NCBI RefSeq assembly: GCF_949987535.1
Contig: NC_080074.1
Span: 39,601,641 to 39,665,640 of the forward strand
DNA from: Balaenoptera acutorostrata
Taxonomy: Eukaryota; Chordata; Mammalia; Artiodactyla; Balaenopteridae
Length of the DNA stretch: 64,000 bases
Reading direction: 5' to 3'
Shown: positions 24,058 to 35,190 of the stretch, piece by piece
Numbering within the stretch: the stretch's first letter is position 1
Layout: the number at the start of each line of letters is the position of its first letter
Notes under the pieces: generated by a model
Databases searched by the model: none
Seen by the model: only the letters and a program-made list of their open reading frames with translations
What the model was told of the DNA's origin: nothing
Made by a program: the position numbers and the translations under genes

Positions 24058-24440
24058 ATGGTTGATTTTATGTGTTTACTTGACAGGAGCACAGGGTGCC
24101 CAGATATTTGGTTAAACAGTATCTTGAATGTGTCTGTGAAGGTGTTTCTGGATGAGATTAACATGTGAACTGGTAGACTGAACAAAGCAGATTGCCCTCC
24201 GCAGCGTGGGTGGGCCTCCTCCTATCCACTGGAGGACTGCATGGAACAAAAAGGCAAGTAAGCAAGGATTCGCTGTCTCTGCCTGACTGTCTTTGAGCTG
24301 GGGCATTGGTCTTCTGCCTTCAGACTCAGACTTGTACAAGAACTATACCATTGGCTCTCCCGGGTCTCTAGCTTGCCAACTACTGATCTTGGGACAATGA
24401 CCTTCTAGTAAGAGATACCATAAACTACATGGGGTTTACT
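24058..24440 (+). mobile_element. MLT2-like ERVL LTR fragment
   Basis: Begins tgatggttgattttatgtgt, then gtgcccagatatttggttaa, acaaagcagattgccctccg, gtgggtgggcctcctcctat and ttggctctcccgggtctcta, the order of MLT2-class ERVL LTRs. The 3' end is eroded and no coding region is attached. Confidence 0.75.
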
Positions 24441-24542
24441 ATTCCAAGATTCCCAAATCATCTGTTTAGACACAGGAAAAAATTGGAGAACTAGGATTTA
24501 TATATACCCAAAGATGTTACATTTTCCCAGGAAAATCTTCTT

Positions 24543-24848
24543 TTTTTTTTTTTTTTTTTAAACTAATTAATTAATTTATTTATTTTTGGCTGTGTTCGGT
24601 CTTCGTTTCTGTGCAAGGGCTTTCTCTAGTTGCGGCAAGCGGGGTCCACTCTTCATCACGGTGCGCGGGCCTCTCACTATCACGGCCTCTCTTGTTGCGG
24701 AGCACAGGCTCCAGACGCGCAGGCTCAGTATTTGTGGCTCACGGGCCCAGTTGCTCTGCGGCATGTGGGATCTTCCCAAATCAGGGCTCGAACCCGTGTC
24801 CCCTGCATTGGCAGGCAGATTCGCAACCACTGCGCCACCAGGGAAGCC
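24543..24848 (-). mobile_element. CHR-type SINE, minus strand
   Basis: Poly-T start, then ttatttttggctgtgttcgg (reversed tail), GC-rich body, inverted B-box gggctcgaacccgtg, and ending ccagggaagc. Flanks repeat ccag(g/a)aaaatcttctt (24527-24542 and 24849-24864), one mismatch. Long frames on both strands are products of its GC-rich body. Confidence 0.95.
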
Positions 24849-24864
24849 CCAGAAAAATCTTCTT

Positions 24865-25199
24865 GAACGGTATAGAGGGGAGATGAAAGTTGCTAGTGAG
24901 AACCCCAAGAGAAACAGAAATGAGGCACTGTGAAATAGTCTCTTTATCACCAAGCACTGTGCTGAATACAGCTACTCTTCTGCTACCCGAGAGTCAGATC
25001 CAGGAGAACCTCTAGGTTAGACTTCTCTTACAGTACTCCATTGGTGGGAGTCGGGGCAACTTCAGTGACACAGGGACGTTGTGACAAGACTGGAGGTTTG
25101 GGAGACATTTTTCAGCACTGAGTGGCTTGGAGATGAAGGCTTTCATCTAAGAATTATGTGGTAGTATGCAGACAACAGGCAGGAACACACTTGGATAGA
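24865..25199. other. Unassigned spacer
   Basis: About 330 bp between the minus-strand SINE and an old LTR-like repeat. Nothing recognised. Confidence 0.4.
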
Positions 25200-25970
25200 T
25201 TATTGTTCCCAGTTGTTCATTCATATTCTCCTTGTTATAGAATCACGTCTTCCCTTTTCTGTGTACTTTTGCAATACCTCCCATTGGAGTAGTAGAAGTA
25301 TACTTCACTTCCCCATTGATGTTTGAATTGGTCACATGACTCTTCTGGCCAGTGTAATGTTAACAGACACAACTCCAGCAGGGGTTTACATGTGCTTCAG
25401 CGTTTTGGATTGTTCTCTTGCACTTCTGCTATCCCTCAGAAGAATAATACGTCCTGGGTTGCCACTAGTCCGAGGAGAACGAGGAAACATGTGGAAAAGA
25501 TTGCAGCATAAAATAGCCTCAGAGTTGATTCACACGGTCCAGAAAAATAAATGTGTAGTATGCCATTAAGATTTGGGGTTGTGGGGCTTCCCTGGTGGCG
25601 CAGTGGTTGAGAATCTGCCTGCTAATGCAGGGGACACGGGTTCGAGCCCTGGTCTGGGAAGATCCCACATGCCGCTAGAGCAACTGGGCCCGTGAGCTAC
25701 AATTACTGAGCCTGCGCGTCTGGAGCCTGTGCTCCGCAACAAGAGAGGCCGCGATAGTGAGAGGCCCGCGCACCGCGATGAAGAGTGGCCCCCGCTTGCC
25801 GCAACTGGAGAAAGCCCTCACACAGAAACGAAGACCCAACACAAGCCATAAATAAATAAACAAATAAATAAAAATTAAAAAAAAAAAAATTTAAAAAAAA
25901 AAAAAAAAAAAAAGATTTGGGGTTGTTAGTTATATGCAACAATATTGTAGCATCAACTTTCCTTATTTAG
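25200..25970 (+). repeat. Old LTR-like repeat split by a SINE (family not named)
   Basis: Text such as tctggccagtgtaatgttaa, agcaggggtttacatgtgct and the end agatttggggttgt, then gttatatgcaacaatattgt, looks like a mammalian LTR-type repeat also present at 63290-63690. The SINE at 25583 cuts it, and the downstream part resumes at 25912. Confidence 0.5.
25583..25911 (+). mobile_element. CHR-type SINE with perfect 15-bp target duplication
   Basis: Complete SINE without the 24-nt internal duplication. Target site aagatttggggttgt is duplicated exactly at 25568-25582 and 25912-25926. It has a long AAATA and poly-A tail. Confidence 0.96.
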
Positions 25971-26223
25971 AAGAATTAGTAAGGTCAGTACTTCGGTAGA
26001 GCAGTTAGAGGTGGTGATATGGCCCTTCCCTGGCTGGCACTTGGGAGGGCTTTCTCTTCAGAGTGGTCTTCACTAGGTCTGGAAGAAAGCATCTAGTTCT
26101 ACTTTTTTTCACAGGTTATGCCTCAGAACTACCACTTCTGGTAAAACAGATAGGAAAATACACAGGATTAGACATAGGGGACTTAATACCCACTCTTTAC
26201 TGGTAAAGCAAAGCTAGTTCTTG

Positions 26224-26348
26224 AACTTTTTTTGTTTTGGCCGCACCACACGGCTTGTGCGATCTTAGTTCCCTGACCAGGGATTGAACCTGGGCCCTCG
26301 GCAATGAGAGCGCGGAGTCCTAGCCACTGGATGGCCGGGGAGTTCCCC
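26224..26348 (-). mobile_element. CHR-1/Bov-tA-like short tRNA SINE, minus strand
   Basis: About 125 bp with ttggccgcaccacacggctt, gttccctgaccagggattga (inverted B-box) and a truncated head ggggagttcccc. This is the short tRNA-SINE type, older than the long copies. Flanking duplication aagcta(g/a)ttcttg at 26211-26223 and 26349-26361. Confidence 0.9.
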
Positions 26349-26369
26349 AAGCTAATTCTTGCTCATCTT

Positions 26370-26597
26370 CTAGATTAAATTTAAACATCACCCCTGCTGT
26401 GTAGCCCTTCTCCAATAACAAGGTGCTCAGTCCTTTGTGTGATGCATCATCCATACCACTGTCATTGCTCTCAGAACAATGTATTATATATTTACTGGTC
26501 TGTCTCACCTACTGTGGGTTTTTGAGGGCATGGAACACATTTTAATCACTTCCTTTTCTCACTGTCTCAAAAATATTTGTTAATTGAATAACTTAAT
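26370..26597 (+). repeat. L2 LINE 3' fragment
   Basis: Reads like the conserved L2 3' region: gattaaatttaaacatcacc, tgtagcccttctccaataac, then gcatggaacacattttaatc and atatttgttaattgaataac. Confidence 0.75.
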
Positions 26598-27299
26598 ATA
26601 TGCCTCTGCTATAAGACTCTTGGGGAAGTAGAGTTTTCAAAGCCACTTTTTTTTGGTATTTGAATGCATGGCCTCATCCAGTGGACCGGGTTAACTACTC
26701 CATGTGAATGAATCCAAGCACTGCTCTCCACAGGCTGATAAATTTGAGTTTGTAAAGTTAGTAAGCCCAGGGCTCAAGGAGACTTGGATGAGGGCTATCG
26801 GTCATTGACAAACATCTGTTCCTTTGTATCCTGAATTCAGATTGAATTACAATAGTCTTGAAGATGAGGAGGAAGGAAGACTACACAAAGCAGTGGATAA
26901 ATCATAGAACTTATCTGCAAAGAGACAGACAGAACATTAAATATCTCCTCCTTACCTTTCCTTGATTCCCAACAGTCACATTTACTTGCAGAAACATAAA
27001 ACTAAAGCAGAGCACTAGTGGCATCTCAGGAAATTGCACTTCTGCTCTCAACCACTATTTGGCACTTGCTATTTAACTAATTTATATTGTAATTTACCTT
27101 TTATGAGTATATCTGTCACTTCGACTAGATTAATAGGTGATTGAGAGCTGTGATCCTGACTTAAAACATCTTTGTATGTCCCCACGGGCCCTCACGCAGT
27201 GTTTGGTGTAAACTAATTCTTAATAAACATTGTTAGTGGTGATGGTAATAATGATGATCATCTCCCTTTCCTGATACGTGGGCTTGGTGGGCAGGATTG

Positions 27300-28240
27300 A
27301 TTGGAGGGCGGGGTAGAGTGAGATGGGAAATGAAGCTAGAAGGAGGCAAAGTCCAGACCATGGAAAGCCTTATGTTCCATGCTAAATATAATGGACTTGC
27401 TTCTGGAGGCAACTGGGATCCATTAGAAGTTCCAATGGCATTTTTTTAAAAAGTCTCTGATAGCAAACTGCTACACGAAGCTGAATTCAACATTTCAGAA
27501 TCTAACACCTGGCTTACTTCTTGGTTTGAGTTTGATTGCTTTGATCTTCACAGAAATATCTCAAAAAGAACTCTCCTTTTCCTACAGATGAAGAGACAGA
27601 AGGAGGCAGGGGGGAAAAATAGAGAAAATAAAAATTATAACTATTTATTGGTATAAGTTCTAGGACATTTACTATGGGTAAAACACTATGTTAGGTAGTA
27701 TGATGATAAAACATATGAAGATAAAACATTCAAATCATCTCAAACTAATTGAATGGGCACTATAATTATAGGCAAAAAAAAAATCGAGAAATGAATATGA
27801 TAGCCTCTTTCCTCAGTGAGGTAAACAACATTAAAATAATTATGAAGTTAATTATTTAATTGCAATTGTGATATGTGCCCTTAAAGAAAGTACAAGATGC
27901 CTTGAGAGAGTCTTGCAGGAAAGGGGAGGGTCAGAAGGGACTTCCAAGAGAAGGTTACTTTTAAACTGAGAACTGGAGTTAACCAGAGAGAACCAAGGTT
28001 TTACCAGGCAGAGAAAACAGCTTATGTAGATGCCTTAAGGAGAGAGCACAGTAGGTTTGAAGAAATAAAAGCTGGTGCAGCTGGAGCAGAGTGAGCTGGG
28101 AGAGAACAGTGCCAAGGCTGGGATGTGAGAACAGCAAAGGAAGGTCATTCAAGTGCTTTGGGCCATTGTAAGAATTTTGGACTTTACCCTCAGAAGAATA
28201 GAAACTAGTGGAGAGTTTGAAGCAAGGAGTAACATAAGCA
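27300..28240 (+). repeat. Ancient mammalian interspersed repeat (family not named), in pieces
   Basis: Text such as gagcagagtgagctgggaga, gggccattgtaagaattttg, gactttaccctcagaagaat and ggagagtttgaagcaaggag belongs to a familiar old mammalian repeat that I cannot name with certainty. Related pieces are at 39880-40300 and 55745-55955, all on the plus strand. No coding capacity. Confidence 0.55.
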
Positions 28241-28246
28241 GGATTT

Positions 28247-28250
<4 letters not shown>

Positions 28251-28284
<34 letters not shown>

Positions 28285-28412
28285 CATACAGGTATGCATG
28301 CATGTATACATACACATATACATACATTGTATGTACATAGACACATATATTAATATATGCACATAAATATACACACATGCATATGATAAATTATATATCT
28401 ATATATTTTTTA
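28251..28412 (+). repeat. (TG)n run followed by alternating purine-pyrimidine tract
   Basis: About 15 TG units (28251-28281) followed by ~130 bp of mostly alternating TA/CA/TG steps (tatacatacaggtatgcatg and similar). Confidence 0.9.
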
Positions 28413-28450
28413 TCATATAAGGTATCTTTATTTTTTTATCATTATCCTCA

Positions 28451-29543
28451 TTTTATTTTATTTTTTTAATTTTTTTTTTAACATCTTTATTGGAGTATAA
28501 TTGCTTTACAATGGTGTGCTAGTTTCTGCTGTATAACAAAGTGTATCAGCTATACGTATACCTATATCCCCATATCCCCTCCCTCTTGCATCTCCTTCCC
28601 ACCTTCCCTATCCCACCCCTCTAGGTGGTCACAAAGCACTGAGCTGATCTCCCTGTGCTATGTGGCTGCTTCCCACTAGCTATCTATTTTACATTTGGTA
28701 GTATATATATGTCCATGCCACTGTCTCACCTCATCCCAGTTTACCCTTCCCCCTTCCCGTGTCCTCAAGTCCATTCTCTACGTCTGTGTCTTTATTCCTG
28801 TCCTACCCCTAGGCTCTTCAGAACCATTTTTTTGTTTTTTAGATTCCATATATATGTGTTAGCATACCGTATTTGTTTTTCTTTTTCTGACTTACTTCAC
28901 TCTGTATGACAGACTCTAGGTCCATCCACCTCACTACAAATAACTCAATTTCATTTCTTTTTATGGCTGAGTAATATTCCATTGTATATATGTGCCACAT
29001 CTTCTTTATCCATTCATCTGTTGATGGACATTTAGGTTGGTTCCATGTCCTGGCTATTGTAAATAGAGCTGCAATGAACATTGTGGTACATGACTCTTTT
29101 TGAAGTATGGTTTTCTCAGGGTATATGCCCAGTAGTGGGATTGCTGGGTCATATGGTAGCTCTATTTTTAGTTTTTTAAGGAACCTCCATACTGTTCTCC
29201 ATAGTGGCTGTATCAATTTACATTCCCACCAATGGTGCAAGAGGGTTGCCTTTTCTCCACACCCTCTCCAGCATTTATTGTTTGTAGATTTTTTGATGAT
29301 GGCCATTCTGACCGGTGTGAGGTGATACCTCATTGTAGGTTTGATTTGCATTTCTCTAATGATTAGTGATGTTGAGCATCCTTTCATGTGTTTGTTGGCA
29401 ATCTGTATATCTTCTTTGGAGAAATGTCTATTTAGATCTTCTGCCCATTTTTGGATTGGGTTGTTTGTTTTTTGATATTGAGCTGCATGAGCTGCTTGTA
29501 TATTTTGGAGATTAATCCTATGTCAGTTGCTTCGTTTGCAAAT
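28451..29543 (-). mobile_element. 5'-truncated L1 LINE, minus strand
   Basis: The reversed poly-A tail (attttttttttaacatcttt) is at the left, followed by 3' UTR and the end of ORF2. The minus frame 28839-29387 encodes the ORF2 C-terminus (segments [20 protein letters not shown] and [20 protein letters not shown]). L1 identity stops near 29543, inside the segment that reads NEATD. Its plus-strand frames are shadows. Confidence 0.93.
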
Positions 29544-32500
29544 TTGAAGAGAGAGAACAGGTCTTGAGCAGTAGGAGAGCCTTCTATCATGGAGCGTATA
29601 ACCCAGAGGGTGAGCAAAGTTACATGTATGTAATGGGGATAATTAATATGTTTTTTCTCTTTTGCAATATTACGTGTATGATCTTCTCCAAGTTAGAATG
29701 AGGCATACATCTGCATTTGGGATTTCATATTATTCAGAGGAAAAAAGGAAAATATAATATTCAGCTTCAAACCTACAAAATAGGATATTTTGTCTACAAA
29801 AAGATAATAAATTTAAAAGCCAAGCTTTTCCAACGATCTTTCCAAAATCTCCAAAGAAGGAGATTTTTCTATACTACTTATCTCCCCCTCATATATTAAG
29901 AGGCAGAACTTAGGAATTAGGTCTTAGAGTTTTCTGTGGAGTTCCCAGCGAGGTAAGAGGAAGAAGGAGTTAAAGCTCATTCCACGCAGCCAGAAAGACT
30001 GTGGAGGAGAAAGAATGAAAGGTAGGAAGGAAGGTGGCTCCCCAGAGGACATGTGGAAGGTAGAGGCAAAGCGTGGATTAAGCAGAGGGAGGACCTGCGT
30101 GCAGCTCTCCTGGCAGCCCCCAGATGCCACTTGACAGATGAGACCATGCTTCCACAGCAATGCTATGGAAGGTTGCTGAGAGTCTGACTTCGGAGCTCAC
30201 AAGAGGGCAGCTATCTTAAGAAAGAACCACCTCAGACATAGAAGTATGGTGGTTGGATGCATGGCCAAGGATTCACAGACTCCAGAGGGTTCCACAAAGC
30301 CAGTGAGAGTTGAAGTGAGGCCCAAAATCATCAGAAAATAACCAGAAGAACAAAGCAAGAATTACAGCAGCTTCCATCAGCAGTTGCAAACATCAGCAAA
30401 ACACTAGGGATACGAACAACTGCATAGCAAAGGTCACCAACCCACAGAGAAGTCCAGACCAGCCACTCCCAGCGGAGACCAGCACTAGTTCAGAGAACAC
30501 GGTACAGACCTCAGAGCCAGTGTTGCAAAGACAGTCAGGGACAGTGACACCTCCACACGCAGATGGCCAGCCGGGGAAGGGGCTGGAATTGTGAAGGACG
30601 TTTACCGAAGCCAACCAAACAGAGCTGTGGACGGTGACCATAATAAGGTCAGCTACAGAAAAAAATAAAGAACCTAATTTTTCATTGCACATCTGCATGT
30701 GGTGTTCATAAATCTGAGGCCCCACCACATTTATAAATAACAATATTATTACATCGACAATGACAGATGCCATGTGAGGTGTGAAGCTGAAAGGACATAG
30801 CATTTTAGAAGGCACAGCTGAGACATAGGTTAACCTTGCCTGAGACAATCTCAATTACTATAACCTGTGAAAGACCCGAGGGGAGAAAATAAACAATAGG
30901 TACAGAGAGAGGGGCTGCAGCCCAGTGCCCACAGACACATCAAGGCCCGTGCTCACTGTCTCATCCGCACACATTCCCCTGCACACCAAACCCCAGGGGC
31001 GACTCCAGAGCCCACCTCCAGATCCCACCTACTAGTCGGTGAAGAAAGAGCCAGACTGAGCTCCCAATATCTAAGACACTGGGACCAAACCTTCAAGAAT
31101 GACTTTTTGTGCACTCAGCCAGCCTGGACAGAGGCAGGCATGAACGGGCATGAAAATGATGTGAGACGGCACAATTCTTAAGAAAATCTCCCCTTTCTGT
31201 TATATCCAGAGATGTGCTGGTAAATGTTTAACAACCAGCTCAGGGGAAAGGGGAGTGCCCAGATTTAGAGTGTTTGCAGATTTCCATGGTGTAAATATTC
31301 CCACCATGGCCAATTTTGAGCTACAAATGTGATTCCAACTGACTCATTAAATTCCTGCGAATTTAATAATAGGCTTTCACGAGCCAGTACAGCTGGCTCC
31401 AGCTCCACTACACGGCGACCCAGTTAAAGGCACAGTAGGGCACCACCTACATCAGAATCTAATCTGAGTGGACCCCACAGTCCGGTGAGTTTTTACCTGC
31501 ACTTCTACCTGATTAACACACATTGTGACCTTCAAAAGGCTGTTACATTAAAAAGACAAATTTTAGGTTGAATTAAATCATATACATTTCAATCTACTAA
31601 CCAGCCTTTCTCTTTTCTTTTTATTTAATAAGGTAGCTCACATCTAGGAAATTGATTTCCCTTTAATATGAGTTTATATTTCATAAGGTAATTTTTCTTC
31701 AATTGTGCTATGAATATGCCATTAACAAGGCACTTGTAGCAAACCCAGGAAAGCCCTCTGCTGGCTTGCTTTTGAAAGCCAAGGTGCCTGCTCTCAGGCT
31801 TCGGAGCATTCTTTTCCCTTGCTTTGCAAGCTGAGCCAAAATGCAAATTTTGCCTTAAAATGTCATTAAGATAAGAATGGTCTAACTGTTTCTAGTAGAT
31901 TTCATTGTTAAAACACGAGACCTGTCAGCTTATAAATCATATCCTACTGCATTATTCCAAAGATTAGTTATAATAGCCTAAGAAACTTTTATAAACATCA
32001 AACTCTTTTTTAAAAATTATATTTTGAGATACCGTGGGTGGGAGTGAGTGATTACTTGCTGGGTATATTAAAAGAAATTACATTAAAAAGAAAAAGGAGG
32101 TTTTTGTACACATTTTCTACATAGCAGGGTTAAGCCAAATGCTTTTGAGAAAGAATTTGAATGAGGAAAGAAATTTCAACAGTCATAGTATTTCATTGTT
32201 ATTTTAGTCTGACCCACATAATTCTATAGCTTATTGTTTGTATCACTTTACCAGTTTGGAGAATTTTTTCCTCATTTCTAATAGGAAAAGCAGCAACAGT
32301 TTATTCATTTTATATAATTTTTAGATTTAGGAAAAAATCTGAGCAAAATAAATCAGTATTAATTTTATCATCAGAAAAGAATGTAAATGCTATCTTACAT
32401 ATAATTTTAGAGTGTTCTCTAGCATAACATTATATAACGGAAAACTTTTCTTATTGAGGCAACAAATGTTTATTACAATAGTGTTGTCAGATTAATCTGA

Positions 32501-32699
32501 CTAGAATTCAAAATTTGGAATTGTTCAAAAAATCTAGAACAGAGTATTCTGATTATATTTCTGGTCAGGGCAATTAGAAGAGTGTTTTTATTTTTCCTGT
32601 ATGAATCAGTCTTAAATTACTCTTGGTGACCTAAGGCAGCTCTGCTGGGTGATTTAAATTTGTAATAAGAAGGTCTTGCTTCATTGTTGGGTGGATGGT
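29544..32699. other. Unassigned region with some old-repeat character
   Basis: About 3.1 kb, somewhat less AT-rich than its surroundings between 29900 and 31500. A 153-codon minus frame at 30393-30854 has no recognised domain. The segment near 31205-31400 (tgctggtaaatgtttaacaa ... taaatattcccaccatggcc) looks like an old interspersed repeat, not named. No exon supported. Confidence 0.4.
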
Positions 32700-33190
32700 A
32701 GTTGCTGGAATCACAAGGTTCTTTAGTTGCAAGTATCAGAAACTAACTCTGGCCAACCTAAGCAAAAGGGGAATTATCAGGTTATTGGAGATCTCATAGA
32801 ACTAATAGGAAGGTTGAAGAATCATGCTTAGATTTTGCAATGAATACATATATCAAAACATTACATTGTACGCCTTAAACTTACACAATACTATAAGTCA
32901 ATTATATCTCAGTAAAGCTGGGGGGAAAAAAGAATCATGTTTAGTAAAATGAATATTAGGTTATAAGATTACCTAAGATAAATGAATTCCAACTCTTTCC
33001 TATCTTCTTACAAAAACTCTGCTCAAGATTTGAAGTCCCTCGAAAACTGATTGGATCACATACCTAACCCTTGGCTATACAGAAGGAATTTCATGGGACA
33101 CGTCAGCTTCCACTGCAAGATTCCATACACTTTGGGGAATATAATTCCCAAAAGAAAATCAGTGTTTTTAGGAAGAGGGACTGGATGCTA
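32700..33190 (+). repeat. Old interspersed repeat interrupted by an L1 3' end
   Basis: Starts like a familiar mammalian repeat (ttgcaagtatcagaaactaa, ctctggccaacctaagcaaa) and resumes after an inserted L1 fragment. I do not name the family. Confidence 0.4.
32832..32930 (+). mobile_element. About 100-bp L1 3' end insertion
   Basis: Only the terminal L1 sequence is present (caaaacattacattgtacgc, then gtcaattatatctcagtaaa) with an A-rich end. Flanking duplication agaatcatg(c/t)ttag at 32818-32831 and 32931-32944. Confidence 0.85.
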
Positions 33191-35080
33191 GACATCTAAA
33201 ACCACAAAGCTTCACCATACTACTTAGTCAATCTTGTCTGTGACATCACTAACTGCATCAGTATAAAAGAAAGACATCTACTTCTCTCATTCTCTTTTTC
33301 TTCTTTTGTAAAATGAGAAGAATGCATTAGATGACTTCAAACTTCCTTTCTGTATTTCACATTCATGATTACTTCTTCGGTAGACACTGAAGCTACCTCT
33401 GGAGAATGCTTCCATCTAGCAAAGGGACTTTTCCTAACCCTTGTGGCTCTTAGCCTCCACCATCCCTCCCTCTCACTTATACTCAAGTCTTTAGAGAACA
33501 TCTGCAGCTTTTCTGGCTCTTGCACATGCCACAGCAAGTCTCCAGAACGCAGTGAATCTTACTTGGAGAATTAAAAATCAAACACATTTTACTCCAGCAC
33601 ATGCAAGGATAAGTTGTCTGAAATATAACATTTCCTTCATCAAATAGTAGATGTTCCGGGTAATACATGTCAAAGTTAAGAATAGGTTCTTTATTTTCTG
33701 TTTAAAATGAAGTTCTGAAGTTCCTTTCACAAAAGTAAGACTTATTTATCTTAACAAAGAAAAGTCCTGGTGCTCCATCTAGAGGACATTCTGTATTTTC
33801 CAGATAAGGGGGTTAGAGGGTCCATTACAGATATCCAATTCTCTAAACCTTGGTGTGATAACTCTACCAATAATCTTCTAAAGCTCAACAGATATGTTTT
33901 AAAAAACATTTTGAATAAGCCCATACTGTGTAACAGTGAAGAGGACACTTCCTCCAATTTCAACTGACTGTCTAAGTAATAACTTTCTTTTTATTCATGA
34001 AATATTTGGATACATACTATGGACTCACTGTACTTACTTTTAGGAGTTTCATGGTTAAAAAATTTTAAATATAATTTCCAAAAACCACTTACTAGGTTTT
34101 AATTATTTTCATCAATTATCAGAAGCTTTTAATTTGACAGCTATTTCCCCTCATTTAAAATGTAATAATACATTGGACAAAAATATACATGTCCTTTTTC
34201 ACTTAGAATTACACAGCATTTTCCTTCAAAAAGACCTGTCTGTTAAGAGAACATGCTCTTTTTATTTTTAGTGACAAGAGTTTCAGTCGGATAATGCTTC
34301 ACAGAATCTTGGAGAAACTTCCTTTTTATGTAAAATCCAGGACCTTATTTTAGAGAAAGCAACATTTCCTGCATGGAAATTCACTTTTAACCAAATGGAG
34401 CAACACATAGCCTCTATTTTCCCATAAAATTCTGTGAGAAAGTAAGGTCTTATGGTGAAGCGAAGAAGGAGGGACTAGGAATAAGGATCTGAGAGAGAAT
34501 TCTGGTGGGGGGGAGGTGACTGGCTGATCTTGGACTGAGGCCGTCTCAGTCAGGGCAATGCAGCAACCACGACTGGACAAGCAGGCTGGGGCCCTCACAT
34601 TACTGCACTAGTTTTGCTGGAGGTAAGAAACCAGCCGCAGAGCAAGTTCTGTGAGAACGGAGACAGTCGCCAAGCAGAAAGTTTTGCTCTGGGCTCTGAC
34701 TTGTCATACTAGTTTCATCAAAAAGTTCACCATATGTGCTGAGGGTATCCAAGAGAGACAAAATAATGTATCAGAACTTCCAAGATACACAGGCCAGGGA
34801 AATAGATCTTTCCCATAGAAGGAAAGAGTAAGGTAGGGGTGGGCAGGGAGTGGCGGGGGTCCATCTTGATGTCTCTTACACAAATAATTTGCTATATATT
34901 CTTGAGTATAAACTGGTTCTTCTAAGGGATGATTAAAGTAATAATTTACACACAGAGATGAATTTCTTAAAAGCAAACCTGTATAAAATTTCATGTTAGA
35001 ATTTCTTCATTGAAATGTAGATAGTGTTTAAGTGCACCACAGTATTTAAAGCTGGTGTAGCAGTCCCTGTGCCCTCTCTC
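33191..35080. other. No gene or named repeat seen
   Basis: Non-coding sequence with short frames only (33337-33967, 34350-34994). The antisense frames there have no domains. A short G run is at 34507-34513. Confidence 0.4.
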
Positions 35081-35084
35081 CCCC

Positions 35085-35190
35085 TGTGAACAGAGATCAA
35101 GATAATTTGCTCAATGTCACAGAGCTAGTGAGTAGTGAAGCTGGGACCAGAACTCACTCACACTAGCTGGCCCTGAGCATTACTCTTTTA
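35085..35190 (-). repeat. MIR SINE fragment, minus strand
   Basis: Reads gctcaatgtcacagagctag and tgagtagtgaagctgggacc, then agaactcactcacactagct, which is reversed MIR order. Confidence 0.75.

Noticed and set aside
24576..24953. Overlapping open frames on both strands over 24.6-24.9 kb, including 125 codons on the minus strand
   Set aside because: Produced by the GC-rich, stop-poor body of a minus-strand SINE.
28149..28353. Frames on both strands with cysteine-valine or threonine-histidine repeats
   Set aside because: Translation of the TG repeat.
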